NCBI GenBank assembly: GCA_024663395.1
Contig: JANFAH010000024.1
Coordinates: forward strand, 620,001 to 684,000
Length of the DNA: 64,000 nucleotides
DNA from: Pisolithus tinctorius
Taxonomy: Eukaryota; Basidiomycota; Agaricomycetes; Boletales; Pisolithaceae
Reading direction: 5' to 3'
The position numbers and the translations under genes are program-made. The notes below the pieces were generated by a model. That model was not told the DNA's origin. It saw nothing but the letters and a program-made list of their open reading frames with translations, and searched no databases. Of the stretch, positions 30,197-40,839 are shown piece by piece; within the stretch, counting starts at the first letter, position 1, and each line of letters opens with the position of its first letter.

Positions 30197-32188
30197 ATGA
30201 CAGTATCACTGAGTGAAGGAAAGGTGGAAAAATACCTGCAAGCCATCCATACCTGGCATAAGAGACCAACCCACACACTACAAGATGTACAAGAACTATA
30301 TGGCAAGCTATTACATGCATCCACCATCATCCCCAAAGGCTGTGCATACCTCACCAGCCTCAAGTGCATGGCAGCCATATGCACACCAAAGCTGTTCATG
30401 CCCCACCAGCCCAACAAACAGGTACAAACAGATTTGGAATGGTGGATGAACATTTTACAAACAGGCAGAGTCATCCAACCCATCACCCCTCCCCCCATGC
30501 TCACAGACCTCAGAGCTTTCTCTGATGCTAGCTCTAGTTTCAGCATCACAATCATCATTGGCACACAATGGAGCACTTGGAGGATCAACCCAGGCTGGCA
30601 GTCAGAAGGAGGGAAATGCCAAGACATCAGATGGGCAGAAGCCATCAGTTTTGAGTTGCTTATTCACACAATCAGCTCTATACTCCATACTCCATCCCAC
30701 ATCCTTGCTCATGGAGACAACTCAGGAGTCATCGAGGGCTGGTGGATCAGCAGACATTGGAACAAAGAAATAAATGAAGTCTTTAAATGCATCCATGACT
30801 TCACTTCTGATAACTGCTCTAGCATCCTTGGTGTCCACACAAGATATGTACCAAGCAGAGAGAACCCAGCAGACCACCCTTCGAGAGGAGTATACAACTC
30901 TTACTCCCTCCTCCTCCATCCGATCCCCCTCCCTATCAAACTTAAACATATCATTTTCAACTTTGATGCCCCTTTGTCCGAGAGCAACATCACCAAATTT
31001 AACACACCCATTGACATTTCAGACCCAAATGCAACCCAAAGACCAAAGCCCTACTGTCCCCACCTTACCCCTGCCATCTCACTCCTCCAGCCCCACTGCC
31101 TAGCCAAAGAAAGACTCACCCTGTGGCACCCTGCACACCTCCCACCACATCTGACAGCACCTTCTCCCCTACCACAATCCACAGTGGACAGGATAACCAG
31201 CATAATTGGTGCTTCATGGACAGACTCCACTAAGGAACTATACAGAACTAGCCTTTTAGTATTCCACATTTTCTGTGATCTAAACAATATCCCAGATAAG
31301 AGCAGATGTCCAATATCCTCAAACACACTTGCCACTTTCCTAGTGAGCTGTACCAGTGCTCACTCTGGCTCCACCCTAGCTAACTATGCAGCTGGAATCA
31401 GAGCCTGGCACATTGTACATGGCTGCAGCTGGGACATAAATGAAGCCAAATACAAGGCGATACTGGAAGGCACCACAAGGCTAGCTCCAAACACATCCAA
31501 ACACCCTCGAAGAGCCCCATTCACAGTCGACATTCTAGCAGTATTCCACAGTCTGTTCGACCACAATGACCCATGTGATGCAGCCATCTTTGCCTGTTTA
31601 GTAGTGGCCTTCTACTGCATAGCCAGGTTGGGAGAATTGATGGTTCCCTCCATATGGAGTTTCAAGCCTGCCAAACACATCACCTGGGCAGGATTCAAGC
31701 ACACACACAACCATGATGGTCTACCTGTACTAGTATTCCACCTCCCAGCTACAAAATGTGATCCCAAAGGAGAAACAGTCCAATGCACACTGCACCAGGT
31801 CTCATCAGTAACAGACTCCTTACATGCCCTAGAGAACCACTTCCATCTGAACCCAGCCAAGGAGCATGACCACTTATTTGCCTGGCACCACCCAACAATG
31901 GGCATACACCCACTCTCCAAAACTGAAGTATCCAAGAAAATCACAGCAATCACCAAAGCCCACAAAGAAATCCCATCTCTGAAAGGACACAGCCTACAGA
32001 TTGGAGGAACCCTATTTTACCTGCTCAAGGGAGTCCCCTTCAATGTTGTTAAAACCATGGGAAGGTGGACTGGAGATTCCTTTGCACTCTACCTCCACCA
32101 CCATGCCCTGATACTAGCCCCATTCCTCCAAACAGAACCAGCAATACTAGACAAATTCGAACACTACATGCTCCCCCCAGTACATTGA
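30197..32188 (+). CDS. DIRS-like RNase H and tyrosine recombinase ORF
   Basis: 663 codons open. Residues about 100-260: RNase H-like domain (DLRAFSDASSSFSI ... RWAEAISFELL ... HGDNSGVIEGW ... RYVPSRENPADHPSRG). Residues about 330-650: phage-integrase-like tyrosine recombinase with N-terminal core-binding helices (LYRTSLLVFHIFC ... LANYAAGIRAWH), first Arg in CIARLGELMVP, box II HSLQIGGTLFYLLKGVPFNVVKTMGRW and Tyr in SFALYLHHHA. The family box II is H-x-x-R; here it is H-S-L-Q, codon CAG, one G-to-A step from CGG. The ORF reads through but the recombinase is probably inactive. The start shown follows a stop-rich RT, so it is the open part rather than a native N terminus. Confidence 0.78.
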   Translation: MTVSLSEGKVEKYLQAIHTWHKRPTHTLQDVQELYGKLLHASTIIPKGCAYLTSLKCMAAICTPKLFMPHQPNKQVQTDLEWWMNILQTGRVIQPITPPPMLTDLRAFSDASSSFSITIIIGTQWSTWRINPGWQSEGGKCQDIRWAEAISFELLIHTISSILHTPSHILAHGDNSGVIEGWWISRHWNKEINEVFKCIHDFTSDNCSSILGVHTRYVPSRENPADHPSRGVYNSYSLLLHPIPLPIKLKHIIFNFDAPLSESNITKFNTPIDISDPNATQRPKPYCPHLTPAISLLQPHCLAKERLTLWHPAHLPPHLTAPSPLPQSTVDRITSIIGASWTDSTKELYRTSLLVFHIFCDLNNIPDKSRCPISSNTLATFLVSCTSAHSGSTLANYAAGIRAWHIVHGCSWDINEAKYKAILEGTTRLAPNTSKHPRRAPFTVDILAVFHSLFDHNDPCDAAIFACLVVAFYCIARLGELMVPSIWSFKPAKHITWAGFKHTHNHDGLPVLVFHLPATKCDPKGETVQCTLHQVSSVTDSLHALENHFHLNPAKEHDHLFAWHHPTMGIHPLSKTEVSKKITAITKAHKEIPSLKGHSLQIGGTLFYLLKGVPFNVVKTMGRWTGDSFALYLHHHALILAPFLQTEPAILDKFEHYMLPPVH

Positions 32189-32727
32189 ACAGTAAGTATC
32201 TTAGCTCCTTCCCCCTTGGGCCCCAAGCTTTGCTGGATGCATTGCTAACTCCTACCCTTTGGGAACCACAGCTCAGCTCAAGGACATCTTTGGGTCACTG
32301 CTTAGGGCCAGAAAAACCTCCAGTTTTTTGCCCAGATCCTTTCCCTTCAGTTTTTCATTCATAGAGACATTTAGTACAACACCTACACTACATGTTTAAC
32401 TGTTGAGCAGTAATGTGTAGATCAAAGTCTGGGTGACTGGGATAACAGAGTTGGACACAGGTTTCATACAGTAAGCAGAGATCAGACAAGAGGACTAGAC
32501 TAAATATAGCACAAACATTGGAAAACAGGCCAGAGTTATGTCCAGGTGACCCAGACATGGACCTGGGAGGACTGGGGTGGAGCAGCACAAGGCCAAGGCC
32601 AGAGTGGACCAGAGATAGGGGTAAAGTTCCAGACTTGAGTTATCTAGGCCAGAGTAGGTCCAGACTTGACTGGAGATAGGGGCTAGGGATCCAGCTTGAG
32701 TCTGAGGGTCATGTATGTGACATCTGA

Positions 32728-34690
32728 GGACAATAAGGCTGAAGCTGGGATGGCAGCCAACAAATAGAATTGGTTGGGTGCTCTGAAGGAGACTCATGCC
32801 ACATAGGTGCTCCATTCCTTAGCAAGTCCCAAACTCACTGTGACAACCTCAGGTACTGGAGAAAATTTTCACTTCCATGGAAAATCAGTTCATGGAAACT
32901 GTCTGAAGGACCATGGGGTGTCATGTGGTGATGTTTGCCACTCATAGGACTGGGGATGGTGAATTTAAGATGGCAATGTGAGGGGTTTCACTGAACTTGG
33001 ATCATGCACCACTGAAAATGAGACCTAGCTTCAAAACAATTCCAGTTGATGAGAGGAAGATTTTCACCCATTCCTCTGAGCCAATCAAGGACTGGGTGAT
33101 GAAGGGAAAGCAACTCATGTCTGAGTATCTTCTGACTGAGCCAGGTAGGTGATGATCTATGAATATGTACAAGCAAACAGATCCAGTCCTCAGTGGAAGA
33201 TGAGAGGGAGGAGAAGACCAAATTGGAGGTGGAAGTAGATGATGAAGGAAACCCTCAAATGCCAACATTTGCTGGTCAGAAGCTCAAAATGCAACAGAAC
33301 CTTGCATGAGCAGTGTTTCAAGCTGCCTATGGTAGGATTTTCTTGGTGGAGTCATGCTCATGAGCTGATAGATGATCAAACACTGCCAAGTTTACTTGAA
33401 AGCCAAAGGCCAAGCTTCCCTGGGGCCTTCTGATCAAGTCCCCTGCTAAATATCTGCATGAAGGATCAATATCTGAGGGACTCCAGATGATGTCTGGTTG
33501 CTCTGGAATCATTGGCAAGGACTGGAACAGGAGGGGAAGGTGATTCCCTCATCAAATGCAAAAAGGAGGATGCACCATTGGGGTTGCACTTTAATACAAA
33601 AAGGCAAGTCCAAAAAGAGTGTTTGGGTGGACCCTGGCCTTGACAGTGAAGCTGGGGTGGATCCCATTGGTGGAAAAGCTGGTTCTGTCCCAGATTGGTT
33701 GCAGGTCCCCAAGCAGCCCCCAAGGAACCCCTAAAAGTGGCATCCACCAATGAGAATGGGTTCCATGTGTCTAGTCCTGCTTGGCATGTAGACAAAGACC
33801 AAATTCAATTCTTAAAGTCCCTGTCTCTCATGCCCAGGACTGTAAGTGACAAACAGTAGTGTGGGTGTGGGGCTCATAAACAAATTCTGCAGGAGCCTAA
33901 GAAGACCAAACAAGACTTGCCCAGCTGAGCATCCTGGACCTGGAGTACCCAGTACCTGCCCCCTGAAATTCATGGGAGTGGTGGTGCCTTTTGGAAGGCA
34001 TCAGAGCAATTTCAAAAGGCAGACTTTGCCTCATCTTCAAAAGGTGTTCTTGTTATACTTGGACTGGGTCTTTTGCTGGGGGAGTGTGCTTGGGCTCAAG
34101 AAGTGGAAGAAGATGACCCAGAAGTGGCTGACTTGAATTTCTTGACAAAGCTGGGGGTGGAGAGGGGAGAAGATGTCATGGATGTGGTGGGGCTGGTTTT
34201 TGTTTGAACATGTGTCCCCTATGTTTATTTGTTTACAGTGTACAAGCTTATGTAATAATTCTTTGCACTTAGGCAGTTAGTTTTTCCTTGTGCACCTCAG
34301 TCTTCTTACCACAGAAGCCTGAGGTCTTCTTTTAGTCTTAATTTCAGCCTCCTCTTAAGAGTTTTGGCCAGGTTACAGCAAAGTTCAGATGGCAAAGGTG
34401 CAGGAGGGGACAAAGCAGATGATGGCCAGGAAGGGGAGAAGAACTGAACTGAGTAGCTGGAGGCCCATCCCAAAGAAGTTCCAGCAGGCCCAACTCAGAG
34501 AAAGAGGAAATGCAATGGCAGTACCCAGCAAAGCAGAAAGGTGAGGAAGGAGGAAAATGAGAAGGGTGCTGAGAGAAGATCTGGCAGAACCAGGAAGCAG
34601 ACACAGAAGACTTGGCCTGTAAATACATAGAAATATGTATGCAGACTATCACTGAGTCAGGAAAGAGTGGTCCAAATGATTATTGCACCA
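32728..34690. other. unidentified low-CpG region
   Basis: Continuation of the sequence interrupted at 26885. Short plus-strand frames (33,180-33,300; 33,500-33,780; 34,010-34,135) could be one badly decayed gene, but no motif is recognisable. No RNA gene or repeat seen. Confidence 0.35.
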
Positions 34691-34717
34691 AGTTGTGACT
34701 GGGTTAGGGTTGATTGA

Positions 34718-35550
34718 TGGGCTGGCACAGGCTAGGTTGGCCAACACCATTTCCAGGGAGCTCCCTCATCATGAGGTGAGGTTAGTGGTCAGCTGACACC
34801 ACTTACCAGGAGCTCAGTCATGATTAGGTGAGGTCAGCCAATACCACTTCCAGGCAGCTCCCTCATGGTTAGGTGAGGTTAGCTGAAACCACCTCCAGGG
34901 GGCTGGCACATGCTGAGGCTAGGTCAGCTGAAACCACTTTCAGGGAGCTCACTCATGATTAGGCTAGGTTGGCCAAAACCACTTGCAGGGGCTGGTACAT
35001 GCTGAGGCTAGGCCAGCTGACACCACTTCCAGGGAGCTCACTCATAGTTAGTAGGTTGGCCAACACCACTTCCAGGCAGCTCCCTCATGGTTAGGTGAGG
35101 TTGGCCAAAACCACTTCCAGGGGACTGGCACATGCTGAGGCTAGGTCAGCCAACACCACTTCCAGGGGAATGGCACATGCTGAGGCTAGGTCAGCCAACA
35201 CCACTTCCAGGGAGCTCACTCATGGTTAGGTGAGGTCAACCAAAACCACTTGTAGGGGGCTGGCACATGCTGAGGCTAGGGCCAGCTGAAACCACTTCCA
35301 GGTAGCTTACTCATGGTTAGGTGAGGTTGGCCAATACCACTTCCAGGCAGCTCACTCATCATTAGGCTAGGTCAGCCAAAACCACTTGCAGGGGGCTGGC
35401 ACATGCTGAGGCTAGGCTGGCTGAAACCACTTCCAGGTAGCTCACTCATGGTCAGGTGAGGTCAGCCCACACCACTTCCAGGCAGCTCCCTCATGGATAG
35501 GTGAGGTTGGCCAATACCACTTCCAGGGGGCAGGCACATGCTTAGGGACA
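34718..35550. repeat. 45-bp minisatellite
   Basis: About 18 tandem copies of a 45-bp unit around the core CCAACACCACTTCCAGG. Spacing of the ACCACTT motif is 45 bp at 34798, 34843, 34888, 34933 and 34978, and stays close to that afterwards. Two sub-variants recur, one with CTCATGGTTAGGTGAGG and one with GGCACATGCTGAGGCTAGG. It lies between TE debris and the host gene island. Confidence 0.9.
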
Positions 35551-35669
35551 GTTGGGCAATACAAGTCATGTACATCACTCCTGGCACTGCCTGGCTCCAT
35601 CTATATCTCTCCTCTTCCTGTTCCTTGCCTCAATCATTCTGAGCCTGAGTTGGCTCTACAAAGGGAGGG

Positions 35670-35997
35670 TGTTAGGCACATGAGCCCCCATCAGGTGCTT
35701 ATACTGAGGCTACTACAACCTCTTGCTTCACATATCACATGTCTGCTCACCACTGAAGTATATAGCTTGTGTAGGTTTCACATGTAAATTACTCTTTTTT
35801 CCTTCACTGTGGAAACCACACTCTGGTCATGTTCACTGGTGATACTGAAAGAGTCCTACAACCTTACACTTCCCCTTGTGCAAACTCTCAGACCAGTCAC
35901 TTTCCTATGCTACCAGACTTGTTCCCACACTCCCAGCCTTGACTCCAAACCCCCAGACTTGGGGCCTGGTCACTTGAGGATGAACCTGTTCTTAACA
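35670..35997 (+). mobile_element. LTR-like sequence
   Basis: 328 bp with inverted ends TGTTA...TAACA, preceded by a purine run AAAGGGAGGG as a 3' LTR would be. Its last 110 bp resemble part of the R1 LTR in reverse orientation (CACTTTCCTATGCTACCAG, CTTGTTCCCACACTCCCAGCC). No partner LTR or target duplication was found. Confidence 0.45.
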
Positions 35998-36276
35998 CCT
36001 TCCCAGATCAGGACAGAATTCCACCTGGAAACAGATGCCTCACAATGCACACATGACTGAGATCTTGTATAGATTTTCTTGAACACTATTTCCTCAGTAT
36101 GAATATTAACTAAGTTTCTGACAGTGTCCCACATCTGTCTGGAAAGGTCCCACCAGCCCCATGGAATGTCCCATTCACTACTTGGCATACACTAGCTACT
36201 GCTATGGCAGAGGGCTAAACACATCCATGTGATCTAGCCTTGGTAAGGTGACTTCAAACCTTACAAGCATAGAATG
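35998..36276. other. boundary spacer
   Basis: No gene seen. Low-CpG TE-type composition; the host gene stop lies at its right edge. Confidence 0.4.
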
Positions 36277-39200
36277 TCAGTTGCCTGAGACAGCTGCACC
36301 AACTCCATCAGCCCCTCTAAGCAACCTCCCAATGCTCCCTCTCACCCTCCACACACCCCATATGCCAACCATAATACCCATGTCCAAGGCCCCCATCCCC
36401 AAAATAGTAAACATATATCTGGGTGCAAAAACCTTCCACACCATTAAATGTCGCCGTAGCCCCCCAGCAAACACTGCACTCCCCAGCAATAGTATGTTGA
36501 AGTAAGTTGCGAGACCTAGGCATGATCTCAGGACTGACAGTACCATATTTTTCTGATGGTTAACAGGTAGAGCAGGAGAAGAAGGCGGGAGAGGTGGGAG
36601 ATTCCACACCACCAGAAGCGGGGCCGCAGTACCAGCGAGGAAATAAGGACCAAGAGTATTCAAGATCACCGTAATCTGGGAATATGGAAACCAGACACTA
36701 GAAACCAGCACGAATGCAGTTTTCCATTGCAGAGAAGGGATGGTGGGTTGGTGTCCTGTCCCGTAGAAGGCATGTGTAGCCAACAATGCGAGGGGGATGA
36801 TCTCCGAAAATTGGACTTCCCTCTTGTACGTGAGCGCGACGGAAGGCGTGCCAACAGCGGACACAAACCCTTTAGACAACGCCTCGTTCAATCCACGGAC
36901 ATCTCGAACACTGTCAACGACCTCCAAATAAGCAAGTAGTGCCACGGTAAATAGGCCGAGCACGACCTGTCCAGTGAGTTGCATGCAGAGCCATACAACA
37001 CTCAGGAAGATCGACCATAATATGATATAGGGCGAACCGAAGGCGTTAGCAAATCCCAAGACTGTGACTGTGACTTGCGCGTCCGAATCCGGGTTCTCGG
37101 AATAAGACGGTTTAACCCTGACGTCAGGAGGTGCTTCGTTGGTCTCTGGTGCAATGCTCGCAACCATCTTCGCCGGCCACTCACTTCTCTGAATATCCAA
37201 ACACACCGGGGTGACATTCCAAAGCACGACGCCTCCAAAAATCATAAGCACCACCGTCGCCCTCGCCACCATCGTTCTCCCATTCCTGAGCCACACATTC
37301 CCTGCATCTCCAACCCATTCCATCGAATGAATCCACTCAACAATCCAAAACGTTGTTCCGGCGAGCAACGCCGCCGTTATCGTCCACGGCAAAAACACAC
37401 CTGCGATCCCGTTATCGGATTTGGAAATCGCCAACACGCGACGTATGATACGGGGTATCGACACTGCCATAACGGGTGCGAGAACCAACGCAAGGGCAGG
37501 GGGAGCAGAAGAAGTCGAGGACGCGTAGAATGTGACAACACAGTAGGGATATTGTTCTTCTCTGCAAACAGTACTTAACATCATGAGACGAACGCATATA
37601 GCAAATAGTGTGGAAAACCCGAGGATGCGGTTGCGAAGGCGCGAAGTGGGAGCTGTGAATCCAATAAGAACGCTTGGTGCCAAGGACGAGAGACACAAGA
37701 ACGGGACAATATGATCTTCCCAGATTGTAAAGGAGTTGGACGCGAAGCATAGAGTGTGGAGGGTGAGGAGGATCGGCGTGGACTTCAGCATTTCAAAAGT
37801 GGGTCGTGGTTTGCAGGTAAGAACAAGCGTCACTGATGAGGCGAGCGCACCGCCGAAGAGTATGAGATGGTCGGCGTGAACCCCGTCCAGATACTTCCGA
37901 ACAAGTAGATGCGCGAGACCGCCGACGATCGAACCCAGGACACCGACCCTGAAAGCGCTGAGCAAGTTCTTTTCTAGTCTTTGTGCTCGATCCTCTCCTG
38001 AGCTCCCAAGAATGATATATATTGCGTAGGAAGCGACGATACTTGTGAGTATCACTACGAGGCCAGCACCCATGAGCGTTAAGCTGAATTGTGCCCAGAG
38101 TGAACGACACATCGATAGCGCGAGGCGATTAAATGCAAATAGGGCGGAGACTCGACTCTTGGGTGGCGCGTCGCCTGCTTCCAACCAAGCATCAACCAAG
38201 GTGGACCAGACACTATCCAGTTCGCTACCAGATTCACTTGCTCGATAGACGTCCAAGTATCGTTTAACCTGGTGTACATTCATCTCCAGGGCTTCTCCCA
38301 CGCTCGAGTCCCCTCGGTCGAATAGTTCGGGGATTATGTTGCCGAGGTTATTAAATGGAATAGGAAGACCGAGGAGGAGTGAAATTGTTGGGACGAGATC
38401 GATTTGTTGGATGAAACGATGGGGGACGCTTTCCCCCGGAAACGTTGTTTTAGGTAGAATTTCAGGTGGTGAGGTCACAAAAGACGACGAAAGAGGTGCG
38501 CCCTTGCTGTATATCCAAACCGCGGAAGAAGTCTCGAGGATGCTGTCGCCACCGTGATTACCCGTATGATCCATGCCGTGATCACCAAGTAAAACCAGTA
38601 GCGTATCTTCGTCGATGATACGGACGAGTTCACCCAAGAATGCATTCATTTGTTCGAGCTTGGCTTTCATGGCGGGGTGGTCGGGTCCGACGCGATGTCC
38701 TACGTGGTCGACCCCGAGACCATGACCGATAGCAAGTGTCCATGGTTCTGAGCTCTGCTGTATGATGGGGGGTAAATGGGAGATGACACCTGAGTCGACT
38801 GTGTGGAGGTCTTCGACGTCAAACGAGTCAAACGGGTACGAGAGGTTGTGGTCAAGAAAACTCGGAAAGAGCGCAAGCCAAGTATTATCGCCCACAAATG
38901 CAACCTAATCGGTGTACACGCAGTGCATAAAATGAGTATTAACAAAGTGATTACGAACGGGATATTCCGTGAACTGACCTTGCGTCCTGAGATGTCTAGT
39001 TGGTGAAGCAGAGAGTCCTCATGTATGACCGACCCTGAAAAGCTTTCCCCGATGTCAACAATGGTGGGTAGAGAGCCTGTGGTAAGACCTTTGATGCGTT
39101 GGAGCGTCGTCGTGGGTGGGTCTGCATATGCATTGAAGATGAAGGAATGGTGCGGATGCGCTGCAGTGAGTTCTCGAGGGAGGGTAAGGATATTGTGGTG

Positions 39201-39428
39201 GTTCGGCGAGGGAGGGTCCGGTGGGTGGGCCGACACGAAATCAAATCGTAGGGCGTCGATGACAAGAAGGACAGCGCGTTTGTGCGTCGCGAACCGGTTC
39301 CATTGTGCTTGCTCTTCTTGAGATTTGTTGGGAAGTGCCAGTCGACTGAGAAGAAATCCTCTTGAGAAAAGGTAGATGCCAGTAATGTGGACGAAAACGA
39401 GCCAGCAAAGTAGCCGTGCCACAATCAT
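36277..39428 (-). CDS. GPI13: GPI ethanolamine phosphate transferase 3 (GPI13/PIG-O-like)
   Basis: ER membrane enzyme that adds ethanolamine phosphate to the third mannose of the GPI anchor precursor, the group later joined to protein. Two exons: 39428-38979 and 38904-36277, intron 74 nt (GTCAGT...ATTAG), total 1025 residues; yeast Gpi13 is about 1017. Residues 1-33 form a signal-anchor segment. The alkaline-phosphatase-superfamily domain has VLLVIDALRFDF (Asp58), NAYADPPTTTLQRIKGLTTGS (100-119; this form is typical of PIG-O rather than PIG-N or PIG-G), FVGDNTW, GHGLGVDHVGH (210-220) and LLGDHGMDHTGNHGG (256-269). From about residue 420 on there are many hydrophobic segments, as in the family. 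A splice acceptor CTTTCTTTCCAG just upstream of the ATG suggests a 5'-UTR intron. Normal CpG content. Confidence 0.93.
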
Positions 39429-40839
39429 CGAACGTGGTCTGGAAAGAAAGTTTATATGTGATCAACGCCAACGATCGACACTCGTAAATACGCGAATTTC
39501 CTGCGAGTCTGGGATACACCTTGCGTTTACCAACCAACCAATCTATTGGCTCATTTCATCGATGTAAATAAAAAATAAAAAAGCAAGCAGATGGCTGTCG
39601 TACATAAAAAGTCGGGCTTAGTTGAGCTTTACCTGCGCCTAGCAGTGGGTATTACATAAGCGAGTAACGGATTCGGCCAGCTTATCTCGTTTCCTGCCTC
39701 CTAGTTCCCCCCCACATCGCCAGGTCTTCGATAAACTCAATCCAGCCGCCGCTCAACAACACAAGTTCTTCGGACACAGCCCTGGTAATTTATTTTCCTT
39801 GCCGCTCTCCGAGGCGGACTCACGATGTCATCCTACGCAGGACGCCCCACCCCCTGACGAGGATGTTCGTTAGGCGTGATCGCTCCCAGTAGTAAAATAT
39901 TTACGTGCGCTGGTATGTCTCGGTCTCTAAAACTGCCTTGGTTAGAACGAAAATCGTGCATCTGATATTCTTTGATCACCACTTCTTTCCTGTGACCAAG
40001 ATAATTGTCTAATCTGACTTCTGATCTTCCGTTCGGGGTAGAGCCCATAGCATTGCTGCACTCAGAAATGTCCATGTCCACAAGTGACACCTGTTGTTTA
40101 TGGCAGGTTCCAAGACTTAGTGCTTCCGATTCCGCCCAGTATAATAATTTGTGGTGCACCCGGCTTCTGTGATCTCCGACTTTTTCAAGGAACGAGTCGG
40201 GACAACGAACCCCCGATGCGCACCGTCGACAACCCTATACCAACTGGCCGGAGTTCTAAAGCAGCGCGGTGCAGCGCGATTCGCCCCTTCCACCGCGCTG
40301 CTTTAGAACTCTATCCATCAAAATATATAATCCCTGATTTGGAGGTGGTTGTCATCAACCAAGTTGATTTTCTACTACAAGGATGACTGGGTAGGTTAGG
40401 AGAGATGTTGAACTTGGCAGACGTCGTCACCCCATGCTAGCATCGGAGCTGTGTTCTTTGATGCTGGGCCGGTCATCTCGTAGAAACTGATAATCATCAA
40501 TTGACAAGAGGTAACTTCCCAAAGACGTTCTGATCGTCGAGACATGCCCAGCTGCTCTGTGTGCGATGTCACTATTGATTTACTTCAAGACAAGGTCAGC
40601 CTAGTTGACACTTGATTCGTAGCGAGCGCACGATTTATTACGTCGTTCTCTCAGAATACAGCACGTTCAACTTCTTGTCATTCATTCCCGACGCATGCTC
40701 GTGCCATGTTCAGAGCAGTAGGTTTCCATGACCGCAATGATATGCTTGCTTTTTTCTTATACCCTTCGTTTCCCAACATGCGATGGGCTCGCAATGACAT
40801 CCATGTGATAAAGCAAATCTCGCGGTCACATCTACCAAG
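39429..40839. other. intergenic region GPI13-SEC63
   Basis: CpG-containing, unique-looking sequence upstream of GPI13 and downstream of SEC63, both minus strand. It holds the GPI13 promoter and the SEC63 terminator region. A 108-codon frame (40159-39833, minus) has no recognisable features and is left out. The only structure seen is the inverted repeat at 40251-40311. Confidence 0.5.
40251..40311. repeat. 19-bp perfect inverted repeat
   Basis: GAGTTCTAAAGCAGCGCGG (40251-40269) and its exact complement CCGCGCTGCTTTAGAACTC (40293-40311), 23-nt loop. GC-rich near the loop. It could form a strong RNA or DNA hairpin, or be a tiny MITE; no poly-T follows, so it is not an obvious Pol III terminator. 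Confidence 0.9.

Larger units (their letters stand above)
27385..32417 (+). mobile_element. DIRS-like tyrosine-recombinase retrotransposon
   Basis: About 5.03 kb inserted in an R1 LTR with no clear target duplication beyond a possible TAG, as expected for recombinase-mediated integration. It carries a gag-like ORF region, RT, RNase H and a tyrosine recombinase, all plus strand. I could not identify the split or inverted terminal repeats by eye. Boundaries are inferred from where R1 similarity stops and resumes. Confidence 0.8.
26886..32722 (-). mobile_element. R1-family solo LTR split by the DIRS-like element
   Basis: Left part 26886-27384 and right part about 32418-32722 match the first and second halves of the R1 LTR at 46511-47434 (TGTCAAGTATGGGTTTACCC ... 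ATGTGACA). Target duplication TCTGA at 26881-26885 and 32723-32727 shows that this was a clean solo LTR before the DIRS-like element entered it. Confidence 0.85.

Noticed and set aside
30197..32188. Host gene for an integrase-like enzyme
   Set aside because: RNase H plus tyrosine recombinase behind a decayed RT, inside a split LTR, identify it as a DIRS-like element.
34718..35550. CRISPR array
   Set aside because: Units are contiguous without unique spacers, and the genome is eukaryotic.
39376..39567. Alternative upstream coding exon for GPI13
   Set aside because: The ATG at 39428 already gives the complete N-terminal membrane anchor; the acceptor just upstream more likely ends a 5'-UTR intron.
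39833..40159. Possible small gene between GPI13 and SEC63 (minus)
   Set aside because: No recognisable domain or splice context; length is compatible with chance.
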